From Epiperipatus broadwayi (Eukaryota; Onychophora; Udeonychophora; Euonychophora; Peripatidae), in NCBI GenBank assembly GCA_028023455.1, contig JAQFVV010012506.1, forward strand, positions 2,228,714 through 2,292,713: a stretch of DNA of 64,000 nt. Direction: 5' to 3'. Shown piece by piece: positions 36,966-49,897 of the stretch. A program made the translations under genes and the position numbers. The first letter of the stretch is position 1, and each line of letters starts with the position of its first letter. The notes under the pieces are model-generated. The model saw only the letters and a program-made list of their open reading frames with translations, did no database searches and was not told where the DNA came from.

Positions 36966-37828
36966 TAATTATATATTTTTCTCACAACATATCAAACAAT
37001 TCAATAATTAACTTTTATTATTTTGATTCTTTACTTTCTGCTGTAATAGATGGTTCCTAGATGATTTTAGGCCAACTGTCTAAATAATTCTGAGTTTGTT
37101 GAAAAATCTCCAGTTATATGGAAAAAATTATCCACATTCATGGAAGTTTAAATTCCAACTCATGAGTATTATTTGATTTATTATGTTATCAGTGCTTCAT
37201 GCATACTTTGTTCTTTTTATTTGGTTTGTCAATATATAATGATAAAATTGATGATGTTATATTATGTAAACATTTCCTTTATTTCAGATAGTATTTATAA
37301 CAAATTAAGGAGCTGGGTAAATATTTTAACATTTCCTGTTTAAATTTTTAAATAGTAGACATTTAAGTTATTTAGAAAGTAATTCATAAAACCCATGACT
37401 TTAAAATATGTAAAAATAGTAATGTAAGCTTTATAAGGAGTTCTGTTATTTGTCATGCAATGGTTTTTTAATTAAGGATTTAAAAGATATTAATAATCTG
37501 CAATCCAATCTTAATAATTCACATGTATATATCTGCTGTGTATGCCATTATAATGATATTATTTCAAATGTATGATCTTTAAATAGAGATGGTATATAAT
37601 CATATTATTATTGATTAGGAGGTAAAATTTCTGTTTAGCACAAATGTCTTCAATATAAGAATTGCTCATTCTTAAGTTTGCTATGAAACATTGTGTTAAA
37701 CTGTATAATGAAGTTCAAATAGTAATCACATATTTATAATTTTTAAAAGCAAGAGCATTTTTATTAGAAGATAATAATAAATTATCTTATTAAATTATCT
37801 ATGCATGAATGGACAACTGTATTTTGTC
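36966..37828. other. AT-rich sequence, no feature recognised
   Basis: No supported gene. Confidence 0.4.
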
Positions 37829-38533
37829 ATTCCAAATGTAAATCTATTATTATATAGAGCTGAAAATCTTGAAATCATTAGATCTGAAGTCAAACTCGGA
37901 TAATGTGCTATTACTTTAAATATGATAAAACTCCACTCACTCACACATTAGTAAGAGTTTTAAAAACTTAAGTGAATCATTTAAGTTTAGAGTGCATTTC
38001 TATAAATACACCAACTTTCACTGACCATGCTAAATCAGGGCTTGAGTTTATTGTGTACCTGATGTTATAATCAAATTTTGAATTGTACAAATCTATTTAA
38101 CCTATGAAGGAGAAAGACAGTGTCTCATTTTTAACCACCCGTGATCAGACAAACATGACATATAAATGTAAATCTATTATTATATAGCACTGAAAATCTT
38201 GAAATCATTAGATCGGAAGTCGGAAGTTGAACTCAGATAAGCTATTACTTTAAATATTATAAATCTCCACACACTCATATGTCAGTAAGTGTTTAAAAAA
38301 ACTTAAGTGAATCACTTAAGTTTAGAGTGCATTTCTATAAATATGCCAACTTTCACTGACCACCCTATTTGTATGCCTGAAGTTATAATCAAAGTTTAAA
38401 TAGTACAAATCTATTTCACTTAAGTTTTTTTAATTCTTACTGATATTTAAGTGCAGTGAAAATCTATAATATTTAAAATAATAGCACATTATCGAAGTTT
38501 GATTTCTGACCAAATAATTTTATTCCAAATGTA
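37829..38533. mobile_element. R5 composite: two direct units plus inverted partial, 12-bp TSD
   Basis: ATTCCAAATGTA at 37829-37840 and 38522-38533 brackets the region. AATCTATTATTATATAG starts at 37841 and again at 38171 (period 330 bp). At about 38405-38510 an inverted partial copy follows (ATAATAGCACATTATCGAAG is the reverse of the start of the unit). The unit contains the palindrome CTTAAGTGAATCACTTAAG (38306 region). No hammerhead core and no frame. Part of the putative TSD (AAATGTA) also occurs before the second unit, so the exact boundary is uncertain. Same overall layout as FB-A, R3 and R4. Confidence 0.72.
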
Positions 38534-40622
38534 TAGTAGATCTCATGGTATAATAATGAATGTATCTATCTGTTATTCTCAAGTTCTGATGTTTGTATTC
38601 AAATTGAATGAATCTCAGGAATTTCTTTCAGGTCAGAAGCAGTCTTTTTTTTTTTTCAGTTAATTGGTCCGTAGCTATCCTTTCAGTTATTGATGAATAA
38701 ATGGTGATCTAGTTTATCAACTAAAGAGTAAAGTCCCAGATTTTATCTGGGGAAGTCAGATATGTGCTAATGCTTTTCCACATTACATAGATAAATATAA
38801 ATTATTAAAAAAAAAAAAAAAAGTTATAATATGACACCATCCCATTGTTGGGGAAGGTATCATAGTTTGCTTTCACTTTTTTTATATTCAAAAATGTAAA
38901 TTACTAATGACTTTTGTTATTTAAAATTATTTCGTTTTTACAAGGTGTGTTGCTTAAAACAATCGCATTTTAGATTGATTGTTTAATTATTGCAAAAGTC
39001 TTGAGAAAATAATATTTTTCTTGATAATAAAATTCCTCATTCTTTAAATTGTTATATTAAAAAAAAGTATTTTGTGTCAAAGCATAAAATCAAGTTAAAG
39101 TGTTATTAAAAGGAAATTGTCTGATATATGTTTCTTTGGAAACTAATTAGAAAACAATAACTTATTGCTATTATTCCACTTGCAAAAATGTTATTGTCTT
39201 TGATTATTGTATATATTATAAACAGCTAAAGTAAAATCAGGCTATCATTTTGAATTTGGAGGTAAATGGTTTTTTTTTTATTTATTTATTTGTGATATGT
39301 TTAATTTTTATTTATAAAAAGTGTTGCTCAAAAAGTATTTTCAAGATCACATTTATATCAATGCATGGCCCTCTACCTGAAAACTCAAAAAACACAAAAT
39401 GATTATTTCCATTTGTAATCTCAGTTCTTACCTGACAAGTAATGTTAATAAAGATGAATTTCAATAGATACCAGACAAAAATGCAATCTTTTTTATACAC
39501 AGTTAATAATTAAATTATTTATTTAATTATAATAAATACATTATTTAACTAATTAAAAAATAATATTATATATGCTAATAGAAAAGTTTTAGTATAATTT
39601 TAATGAGATAACATATGAAATTACTTAAGAGATTTAAAGAATTTTTAGAAAATATTTTCAAGCATCGTAGTACATACTGTACTTCAGAAAAAAGTCGGAT
39701 TTTAGAGAGCAGAAAACCATTTTTTTTATTTATTATTCAGCATCAATACATGACAATTATATAAAATGATTAATATAAGCATATCATTAATAGGCCATTA
39801 GTATGAAATCTATGAATAAAACCCTTATATTGACTTGCATTCTATTTTTTTCTAAAACTGTAATCTTTGAGTAGTCAATATATAAAACATATGTGTAATA
39901 ACAAGCTGCCAGACTTTTCATAGCTCATGTATTTTGAGTATTCTGATTACAAATGTACTTAAATATTTGTTGGCAGTCATATATTAGTTGATGAAAAAAA
40001 AAATGAATTAATCATATAATTATGCATATAATCTTTAAAATGTTAAAAGCTATTTACCTGTTTAACCATTATATGTTATCCTGTCAAATCTTGATGAAGA
40101 AAATTCCAAAAATATTCATATTAATTAAATATTTCTTCACCAAAATAGAAAGGATAGTGTCGGTTTTTATTGGAGTTATAACCTCTTTCATGAAAAGTGG
40201 TATTTTTAAATTAATGTAATTTCTTCTGTTATATCAAACTTTCACTGCTACAAGCAATTGATCACTATTAACTGAATTAGAGAAAATAAAAATGAAAATC
40301 TTATTATTATTGAAACTTGATATTCTTTTTGTTTATTTTGTGATATAACACTGACTTTTTAATTCCTACAAAGTATATTTTATAACATTTTTTACTACTT
40401 AAATTCATGCAGTATATTAGCTGTAATAGTATCTCTTTCACTTAAATAAAGATATTTTTGTTTCTGAAACAATTCATTCTTTTTATTGTTGTTGTACAAA
40501 TTTGCTAATCTGAATTAAATAAGAAACTGCAAGAAAAATTTATTTATATTTATTATAAAATTTTTATTTTAGTTTTACTTTTTGCACAATAATAAGATAT
40601 ACTATACCTTTAATGAAATTTA
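38534..40622. other. AT-rich sequence, no feature recognised
   Basis: A run of 16 A near 38807. Frames at 39312-39500 and 40022-40219 are short and without domains. Confidence 0.4.
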
Positions 40623-40755
40623 AGATATGCCATCTTGTCAAGTGTTGGTGGACGAGTGGTCAGCACAGCTGCCTTACAAGCAGTTGTCCCGGGATCACGG
40701 CGTCGCTTCCCGGACAATGCTTTGACACATGAAAAAAAAAAAAGATATACCATCT
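40623..40755 (+). mobile_element. tRNA-derived SINE, family B, 13-bp TSD
   Basis: AGATATGCCATCT (40623-40635) and AGATATACCATCT (40743-40755) bracket a plus-strand SINE. It has an A-box-like TGGACGAGTGG, a middle segment different from family A, a weak B-box-like segment near GGCGTCGCTTCCC, the tail ATGCTTTGACACATG and an A11 run. The tail is nearly the same as in family A (ATGCTATGACATATG) while the tRNA-like head differs, so two SINE families share one 3' end. The longest frame across it is incidental. Confidence 0.82.
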
Positions 40756-43700
40756 ACAATACTTTTTTATATTTTTTAATATTAACTTATATTATGAATT
40801 TTCCTCATAAAACATGATTCAGGTCTCTTTCTTTTAAGTATTTCCCATTTCACTTTGAGATAAACTGATATTGTATTATCAACATTTTACCTAAAAGTAT
40901 GAAAAATCGTACTTACCACAACATAATAATAAACTATTAAAAATAAGCACACAAGTGAAAGAATACGAGCTTCTATAGATGATCAAGAATCATTTTTCAA
41001 ACAAATAAAGTGAAAAAATAGAAATATGCAGTCTCAAATGTCCTTCAGGGTGGTCAAGATCAATCATTTCATTCAATGAAAACTTTTCAACTGACCAAAA
41101 CTAACCACTCACACTTCTTTTAATATTAATAATATTTTCTTTTTTTCAAGTGAGTTGTTTATTTTTGATCAAAGTAAAACAAAATCTAAATATATATTTT
41201 ACTAATGTTTAATAACTTGATGCATGGTTTTAGTCTCAGAATTTTTATTGTTACTTGTTTCATTTTTCTTAATACTATATGAATTATATTAAGAAGCTGA
41301 TAGCTTACTGTACTCTTCATCACTATACAGTAGCATATGCAGTTAGTCATCTAAAACTCTATTAACAGGTTTATTTATTTTTTTACCATTTAACCCAAGA
41401 TAATATAAAACACTGCTTCTCTGAAGGCACTTTTTCAAGCATCATGAACAATCCTAGAGAGTCTATCCAGTATTATTGACCCAAATAGTTTTCATTTAAT
41501 GATATATTTAGTCCAATAAACTTTGCAAAATATAAAATACACATTTCTTCAAGAGATATATGCCATTATTATCATATAAAACTGTTGCAGAATAAATATC
41601 CAGATGTCAACACAAACATGGAGATTCATGTGTTTGATACTTTTAGCCCATCTGATGATAGAGAGTTGTTCATGAAATACATGCATAATGAAAAAAAGAA
41701 AGTGGTCTGAGTTTTTGTGCTAATGTGTGATAACAATATGATTAAACTGAGTTGAGAGATGAATTGATAAAGATTTAAAAAATACTTGAAAACAATTATA
41801 CATTATTGTATATTTTAAATGTAAAAATATTTATGGCAACAATTTCAAATTCATCATTCTCCAAATTTGTAGTGTGCCTATCTATGTTGGGAATCATTGC
41901 TCTTATACATAATATTTCTTTTTATTTGAGTGTCTGAGATAGAAACTGATTTGAATTAGCTTATATCTTTTCAAACAACTTGTATTTATTATTTTTAGTA
42001 ATGGTAAGAAATAGTAAGATTCCTCATAGAAATCATCAGTCAAAGTGAAAGTTTTGATTACTATGAATGAGGTAAGCAAAACAGGCAGTAAATATGTAAG
42101 TACATTACATACTAATGATTAGAATATTGAAGAAACAGATATGCCTTTAACTGAATAAAATTCAATGTGTGCATTTTCTTTCTGTATAAAGAATAAGTCA
42201 AACAATGAAAGCAAATTGTATCTCATAATTTTGATAAGGATATTTAATATTCCAACCAAGAGAATCTATTATATATATACACTGGCTTGTATGATTTAGA
42301 ACAGCGGTTGGGTCACTACTGAAGATCCATGCATTACAGCCAACTCTATCATTTCTGGTTCTCATCAACAGACCATTCAATTATTTATTAATTTTAAAAA
42401 TAACTGATAATAATAACTCAATTAGGATAAGAGAATTGCCTTCTTAGATCAAATTAAATGTTTATGGGAATTATATTAAAGACACATTTAAAAACTTTGC
42501 AGCATAACTTTTATTTAAATTAAAAAGTTTATTATTTATTTTGCAATGTTTTGAAAGAAAAGATGACTTTTATAAAAACTTTTAGAATAAATTTTCTAAC
42601 ATTTGTCTGAAAGAAATCTAATTCAACTTGCTGTGAGTATACATAAAAATTTATTCATTGTTGGTAAAATAGATTTTTAAAAATGAAAATAATAAACAAT
42701 GCAGTCTTTTAAAAATAACTTAACAATATTTATTTATTTCTCAAATATTCCAAATAAAAGTATCTCTTAAAAAATAACTAAATTCAATAATATAATGCCA
42801 TTATTGTTTAAATAGTGATAATGTCAAAATACTAGAGTGATTTTATTATTAAGAACTTAGATAGAGAAACTTTAGTCTAAAATTTACTATATTTATTTTG
42901 TGGGAATATAAATTAAGAGTCTCATTGTGTAAATATTAATATTTTTACATGCTATATCTAAGCTTGGATTCGAGTCTGGGTTAGAAAACCATGGAATCTT
43001 TTTCTGGCCATAGCAGACTTAGAATTTTTATTTAATATCTCCTTTTTAGTTAATCAGCTAAAAACTTAGTATTGGTCAGAAAACAGCTACTATCTAAGTT
43101 CTCACATCAATCTGGATGGGTTTGATGAGTATCAATGTGCTGACTGTGAAATGAATAATATAATTATAATACAGTACAGCCTTCAACAATGGTGGAGTGG
43201 CTTCCTAGTACAGACCTATTGTTACCGAACTTATGATTTTATTTTTCTCTGTTATTGAGACAAAAATATCACAATTTTTGTCATCTGTAATAAAACTTTA
43301 TCATACTTTAAGAGAATTTGAAAATAATTTGAAAAGTTAACTTTTATTACAAATGATTTAGTCTTTTCTCTATTTTTTTCTATGTAACATTTCACTGCTT
43401 AATTTTTTTTTAATATAAATTGAATCCAGTTTTATCATAATAAAAAGTTTTTTTGACTGAGATATAGTTAAAATTACTTTGAATAATTAAATAATTTTTT
43501 ATTTAATAACATTTACAAACATTTATAACAACCCCCCCCCCCCCCCAAAAAAAAAAAAATCCCATATTGATTAAAATAAGACTAAAAAATATTCAGTCAA
43601 ATTACTTAAAATGTCAGCAACAGCCATTTACTAATAAGTGTGGCCATTCTAACTCCCAAAAGAAAAGATAAAAGAGAACAAAAAAGTGAGATAGGGATAA

Positions 43701-43989
43701 GTTTTACAATGGTTATACAAACCAATTTTTGAAACACAAGTAAGTCTACATCTGACATGCAAGTCCATTTTTCTGATTATTTGATATTTTGAGATACTGT
43801 CTTTTAACTCCTGCATAAAATTTCTTTTTCTGAAATACTTTAACATCATATATAATTGTACCTTTCCAGTGTACTCTGTTCTATACCATATCTACCCAAT
43901 GAAACAATCAACATTGTACTTTGCTAAAATGTCTTTGAGATGTCTTCATAATGTAAATGGTTTATTTTTTTCAAGAAAACCACATTCAA
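40756..43989. other. AT-rich sequence, no supported gene
   Basis: Holds a C16/A13 homopolymer junction at about 43533-43559. A possible degenerate hammerhead-like segment occurs at 41650-41690 (CTGATGA, 15 bases, GAAA) without a clear stem II. The minus frame 42380-42198 has no recognised domain. Confidence 0.35.
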
Positions 43990-46230
43990 GTTCAACATGA
44001 AACACTTTTAGGAAGTCTTGTATTGTTTATTCTTTTCACATGTCATATATGCTAAAAGTGTAATTCCACAATAATGGACTCCATTGTAGCACATACTGCA
44101 AGTTAAAAGTATTAAATGGTCTTATGATCTGACCATTGCATTTTAAAATGTTGTAGAGTATTTTTAAATGAAACATTTCCAATGCCTTTATAATGCATGC
44201 ATACAGTAAACTTAATTGCAGTAGTTATTTTCCTGTGATGAAATATTCTCTCTTTTAATTTATTAAAAACAGCAGCAACACAATAAAATAGGTGTACCTC
44301 AACATCTAAATACACCTTTCTACTTATAAAATTCCCAAGATATTTGAATTGGTATACATTCTCAAGTTGATAATCATCCAATATAATAAGTTACTGAAGA
44401 TTTTTCTTTCCTTAGAACATTAATTATTAAACCAAAATCATTATATATTATATTCAAGACATTAAGCATATTCTGTAGTCTATAGATTGTCTTTTGAATT
44501 GGCAAAATAGCACAGTGATCAGCATATCTTAAATTCAGAATCAAAGACAATGAATTTATTGTTTTTGTTATTAATCAATTCAAAGTAAAAATTCCACTGT
44601 TAAATCTATATTGTGTTTTGATCATTGATTCATTAAGCTGTATACAAACAATCCAAAGATTTACTGCTGTAAAAATTGAAAACAGTATTTCAGCAAAAGC
44701 ATTTTATGCTAAACACCAACTTGTCATTTCACATGTTTCAGATTTTCCACTTGTAGTAATAACACTTCATCTCATTCCATCATATAGGAATTGTATAATA
44801 GGAATACACTTCGGTGGACAGCCAACCAATTTCAAACAATCTCAAAACCTGTTTGATTAATTGAGCCCATCATCTTGACCAAATCAATATATAAGTCGAA
44901 CTGTTTTTTGAATTTGCTTGGCAATAAAAAACTCTGTAAAACCACATTGTCTCTGATAATCAATTATTCTTCTACCACTAAAAGCAAATTATGCAACAAA
45001 ATTATAGAATGTACCTTTGCTATAATGAATAGAAATATATGCCACATTAATTACTACAATCTTGTATATTCCCTTCATTTTCAAATGTTGGAACAATAGA
45101 TGGATCATTATGGTCAGATTGACATAATCCCATTGAGTTTGTATATATTTTTTAAAAAACCATTATTTTTTTAAGGTAATATATCACTAATATATTTTAA
45201 ACATCAGTCTCTGGGGTTGTTTCATTACAAAAAGCTGTTTAGATTTCATAAAGCTGGATATCTTTGTCCGAAACCTAAATCAGTAAAAAAACAACAAGAA
45301 TATATCATTAAAAGTTTTTATCTCAATTTTTATATCTTAAAAATAGTCAATTTAGTCCATCAGTTTATTCAAAATATCATTTCCTTCATATGGAACATTG
45401 AATTTATTAAAATTGTGGTACTAATTCTCAAGTTTATATAATGCTTCAGTGGATCAAAAAAATTTGAAATGATCATGATCAGCAAATGTCTGTATCTCCT
45501 TTGCAATTTTAATCCAGTAATGATTTTTATCTTTTCTTGTCATTTATTGAGCTTCTGTCTTTAAATCCCTATAATTATTATGAAGCTCTATATTTATATT
45601 ATTATTCTGTCATGCAGAAAATGCCATATTTTTTTTAGTTAAATCACTCATAATAAGATCATTGTTAAAAACCAATCATTATTACTCATTTTATTGAATT
45701 CAAAAATATATTTACTTGTATCTATAGCATATTTGTAAGAGAATTTCATGCAATACGTCAATTTTATAGATCCAAATTTTAATAGGACATCATTTTTCTT
45801 GTGATGTGAATGAAATAATATCTATTTTAATGCAACTATCATATTAATTTTTGAGCATACTAATCTATGATCTGTCCTATAATCTGTGCTGCTTGGGTAA
45901 TATGATCTTGTAGTATATTCTAGCTTCTAAATATAATGTAATCTATGAATGCCATTGCTTTTTTGCTTTGGTGCAATAATGTTTTTTATATTGATTGTCC
46001 TGTCTAAACAAAGTGTTTGTAATAGTCAATCCATATGTTGTATAAAAAGTTAATAACAGTAGAGCAATTGAATTTATAGCACCAATACCATTATTTCCAA
46101 CAATGTTTGGCTCAAGTTTACTGCATTAAAATCTGGAAGAAGAAAAATTTTATATATTAATAGTATTGCTACAATAGTGCTAACAGCAAAGAATAAAAGT
46201 TTTACTATGAATTTTTTTAATCTAATATTG
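43990..46230 (-). pseudogene. RTE-type LINE relic, endonuclease through RT
   Basis: The longest LINE relic here; read from 46230 down. At about 46110-45900: SIALLLLTFYTTYGLTITNT, LFRQDNQYKKHYC and KAKKQWHS, the end of the endonuclease domain (LLxFCxxxxLxITNTxF). At about 45690-45460: DWF and LKLQRRYRHLL, the linker typical of RTE ORFs. At about 44960-44860: RQCGFTEFF, AKQIQKT and FGQDDGLN, the decayed QCGF-rQlqEK-DLtKAFDtVnR region. At about 44740-44690: TSWCLA and AEILFSIFTA (KQGCvLAPtLFs). The frame 44381-44112 has VYQFKYLGNFISRKVYLDVE, the FKYLG block after the RT. Stops and shifts throughout. Confidence 0.8.
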
Positions 46231-46713
46231 GAGTATCTAATAATATGAGCATTCAGTGAGCAATTTAAAGAGTAAAAGAAATTAAATTATATTTTAAACA
46301 GCAAATCTAACACAATACATTCTTCTTTCAATGATTTATGAGCTCTTTTAAAGTTTTTTTTACCATCAACCTGTTACTTGTTTAAAGTAAATCATTTCAG
46401 GTTATAGCACATATAATTTAAAACATTTAAATTTACAAAATTAATTATTTATTTTAAAATTTATTTAGACTTAACAATAAAAAGTTTCAGAAAATTGAGC
46501 AGTAATTAAAATAATCTTTTTTTTTTCAAAAATAGAAATAAGAAAATTCACAAGGGGTAAATTTAGTGCATTGCTGGTTACAACACTTTTTGCAACAGAA
46601 GAATAAGTCACAGGGGGAAATCACTTATCATTTACTTTTACTTTTGGATTATAAAGAAAGTAAAGTTATTACTGTTTATTATAAGGTAAATGTAAGAGTA
46701 AATGAAATATTTG
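46231..46713. other. AT-rich sequence, no feature recognised
   Basis: Nothing supported; the 64-codon frame at 46566-46760 runs into the terminal inverted repeat of the next element and is incidental. Confidence 0.4.
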
Positions 46714-47357
46714 GGTACTTACATATTATCCTGTCTCCCAAACTTGGCAGCCAATTTTAAAAATTTATACAGTTTCAGGGGCATACAAGTATTTGTTTAT
46801 GTTTTTTTTGTTTTATTTTACTGAATATGTGTAATTGTTAAATTTGAAAAAAATTAATAAATTGATTATAAATTCCATTCAGAAAGTTTATTTCAATTTT
46901 TTTAAATTTATATTATAACATGTAAATTGACATGAGATGATCATTGTCATAGTTTGTTTACAGTCAGTGACTTTATTTTGATCTCTACTATTCTGGAAAA
47001 ATGATGAAAGTATGGGATCTTCCTTTGACAGAACAGAATGCAGTAGAGTATTTCCAAAGATATGGGTTCTACTTTCATGAAAAATCTATGTTAATGGACA
47101 TGATATAACACATTACATTTTTTATATTTTTAATTTTTATATTAATAAATTGACTTAATATAAAAAATAATAATAAATAAAATGGAAATATTATAATTAA
47201 GTTTTGCATAATTTTTTTTTAATTAAAAAAAAACTGTAAATATAAAATATGACTGCTTCTTGTCAAACATTTGTTTTGAATATTTATTGTGCCTCTGAAA
47301 CTGTATAAGTAAAAAAATGGCTGCCAAGCTTGGGAGATAGAATAATACATAAGTACC
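46714..47357. mobile_element. Merlin/ISXO2-like DNA transposon deletion derivative
   Basis: Terminal inverted repeats of about 80 bp: GGTACTTACATATTATCCTG at 46714 and its diverged reverse complement ending TAAGTACC at 47357, both including CTCCCAA-CTTGGCAGCC and ATACAGTTTCAG. The flanking octamers AATATTTG and AATATGGT match at 5 of 8 positions, compatible with an eroded 8-bp TSD. The interior carries a 35-codon fragment that looks like the N-terminus of an ISXO2/Merlin transposase (next entry). Class assignment rests on that fragment. Confidence 0.6.
47001..47108 (+). pseudogene. Merlin/ISXO2-like transposase N-terminal fragment
   Basis: The frame from ATG at 47001 reads MMKVWDLPLTEQNAVEYFQR then YGFYFHEKSMLMDMI and stops at 47108. 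WDLP-x(3)-A-V-E-Y-F-Q-x-x-G resembles the start of Merlin/IS1595-type transposases (a short LP/S-x-E-A-x-x-x-L-x-x-x-G helix before the zinc ribbon). The C-x-x-C zinc ribbon and the DDE domain are missing. It lies between the inverted repeats of the 644-bp element. Confidence 0.5.
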
Positions 47358-48571
47358 AATATGGTATATTTATTGTAAAATATTAAACAATTTCTTAAAC
47401 TTGCCTTTTTTTAAATATTTTATTTAGGTATTTTTTGCTACTAATTTAATAAAATTTGTTTTTAATATATTAAATCTAATTTTTTGCATCTATCCAAAAC
47501 TTTTCAGCCTGAGTCATCTGTTTCCTTATCTTATGATCTCAACTCTTCAATGATTTTGTTTTCTATTCATTTTATTCTTCTTTTAACTATTTTTTATTGC
47601 CTTTGAGAAAGTTCCCAGCATATTTTGTAGGAGAACATTAAAATCATTATGTTATTGAATTCAAGGCCACATTTATAATATAGATCCCAGATACCATGCA
47701 CCTTTAGCATCCCCCATGAGTCTAGCCCTGTTATTAAATATAATATTAATGCCAAAAAGAAAAATGAAAGCAGAAATAAATAGTTTTTATAAATATTTCA
47801 AATAAAAACTAATTTAAAATAGCAAATTATTATTGGATACTGATTAGTGTGAGTATAAAAATAGTAAATACAAAATATCCATTTATTAATTATTAATACT
47901 TAATAAAATAATCAAAATTTATTTTAAATACTGAATTCATAAGATATTACTCTAAAAATATTACCTTCAATTTAATCTAAAAATTTGAATAAAGAATTTA
48001 GAATATATTATATTTGATTGCTTAAATGATCGAAAATCCAGAATGTAATAATTCAAATGATTTATTTCATCATTTATTTTAGTAGTTTAACATCTACTTT
48101 TATAAATGTATGTATAGCTAGAATAGACTCATGAAATTTAATTTTTTTCTGTAAGAAGTAAATAATAATTATTTATTTGCAATTAAGTATTTTCAGCAAT
48201 ATAAAATAATATACACTAAAGTATATATACAAGTATCAAAAATACATATTGCTACTAATAAGAAATATCAAAGTGTAATACGAGATTATGTACTGAACAA
48301 CCATATATGTGATATGTGTAGAAAATTACAAAACAAGAAAAAGAAAATTGACAATGCAAGGATCATAATTATAAAATCGAAAATCAGATTTTTCTATGAT
48401 CCCCCATAAGATTGAATGATGGATATTAAAATAGAAAAATACTGAAATTTTTAAATTCTAGTGCTAGCAGATATTTTTTAAATACCATGTACTGCAACAA
48501 AATAAATGACCATATGGGTGCTCATATTTTGAACAATTATTTAAAACCCAAATGATTAACTTAAACATGAC
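47358..48571. other. AT-rich sequence, no feature recognised
   Basis: No supported gene or repeat. Confidence 0.4.
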
Positions 48572-48699
48572 TTATTTTGGCCACTTTTACAGAGGTAAAA
48601 CTCTGCATACAGTAGTGATACTCAGTGCAAGCCAGAGTAATCAATGGATTCTGAAAGATTTGTGCATAAATTCCCTATCTAGTGCCTACTCATCCAATA

Positions 48700-48741
48700 T
48701 CCTCAGACTACTTTCTAGCTTGTGGCTGTCATCAGTGAGGA
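48700..48741 (-). ncRNA. Hammerhead ribozyme motif (FB-A left unit)
   Basis: Minus strand: helix I TCCTCA (48741-48736) pairs perfectly with TGAGGA (48705-48700). CTGATGA is at 48735-48729 and stem II is CAGC/GCTA around CACAA with its outer pair mismatched (C-A). GAAA is followed by GTAGTC, with triplet GTC at 48708-48706. Helix III is reduced to one or two pairs. Core intact; stem II is damaged next to the core. Confidence 0.72.
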
Positions 48742-49144
48742 GCATTGAATCTGAGAGCACTACAATTAGATCTTGGAATCTAATGCAACCCTCCAGCAAC
48801 CATCTTTTACTTTTTTTAAATTAATTATAAAGCTTTTAGTTCAAAATAAAACCACAATAATATTTTCAAGCTAAGCTCATTAGCTTGTATAGTTGTGTAG
48901 ATCTGAACTCAGTTCAGCATCCATACTTTATTTTATCTTTGTTTCTTCAATAACCACTGATACCATAATCCTACTGGGTAGGATTGATATTAAAGCATCA
49001 AATATCACTAATCACCATTCTTTATGCTTACACAAACTGTTTTTCACAGAGGCAAAACTCTCCATTCAGTAGGACATTTTGTGCATAAAATACCTATCTA
49101 GTCCCTACTCATCCAATATCTATAGAATAGTTATCAGGTTCTGG

Positions 49145-49166
49145 TTTTCATCAGTGAGGAGACTTG
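49145..49166 (-). ncRNA. Hammerhead relic (FB-A second left unit)
   Basis: Minus strand CTGATGA (49154-49148) with its upstream TCTCCTCA helix strand, but the following stem II, GAAA and triplet are mutated beyond recognition. Confidence 0.5.
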
Positions 49167-49580
49167 GATGTGATAGCACTCCACCTAAACATTAGGATCT
49201 AATGCAACCCTCTAGCAGCCAACTTTTACTCTGGCATGTACTGAGTGGTGCTACTGTATGGAGAGTTTTGCCTCTATGAAAAATAGCTTGTGTAAGCATA
49301 AACAATGGTGATAATGTGATATATGATGGTTTAATACCCATCATTCCCAATAGTATTATGGTGACTGTGGTTATTAAAGAGCAATAGACACCAAAAAATA
49401 TGGATGTTGAACTGAGTTCAGACCTATACAACTATACAAGCTAATGAGCTTTGTTTGAAAATATGATTGTGTTTCCATTTTAGACTCAAAGCTTTATAGT
49501 TAGCTAAAAAAGTAAAAGGTAGTTTCTGGAGGGTTGCATTAGATCCTAAGATCTAAGTGCACTGCTCTCAGATCAAAGGC

Positions 49581-49897
49581 TCCTCACTGATGAAAGACAC
49601 AAGGTAGAAACTAGTGTTTTCTTAAAGGTTTGTGATGATGGTGTTCTAGTTGTATTTTTATGTTGATCTATTTCCATCATCTAATTAATATATGTATTGA
49701 ATGTCTTTAGAAAAATTTAACTTTATTTAAATATTCCAAATACTGTACATTGTTTGATGTGCTATTACTAAAAGTTGATTGTATTTGAAATATTTAAATA
49801 AAGTAAAAAATTTTCTAAAGCCATTCAATACATATATTAATTAGATGATGGAAATAGTCCAACATAAAAATACCAAAAGGTAGAAATTAGTCTGGGA
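49581..49897 (+). ncRNA. Hammerhead motif split by a hairpin insertion (FB-A right unit)
   Basis: TCCTCA (49581-49586), CTGATGA (49587-49593), a decayed stem II, GAAA (49607-49610) and CTAG lie to the left of the R1 insertion. The duplicated target GGTAGAAATTAG and then TCTGGGA lie to the right. The intact relative at 51491-51532 serves as the empty-site comparison. Confidence 0.7.
49601..49890. mobile_element. R1 hairpin insertion nested in FB-A, 14-bp TSD
   Basis: AAGGTAGAAACTAG (49601-49614) and AAGGTAGAAATTAG (49877-49890) bracket a 262-bp insertion. Its ends carry the R1 arms (GATGATGGAAATAGTCC and inverse). The extension TTTGTGATGATGGTGTTCTA lies on the left, the mirror orientation of the copy at 1620-1825. 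The loop is about 90 bp longer than in that copy. The uninterrupted sequence at 51513-51530 confirms the insertion point. Confidence 0.83.

Noticed and set aside
44618-45441. Three plus-strand frames of 74-80 codons in a row
   Set aside because: They are antisense to the RTE reverse transcriptase relic, which explains the low density of stops.
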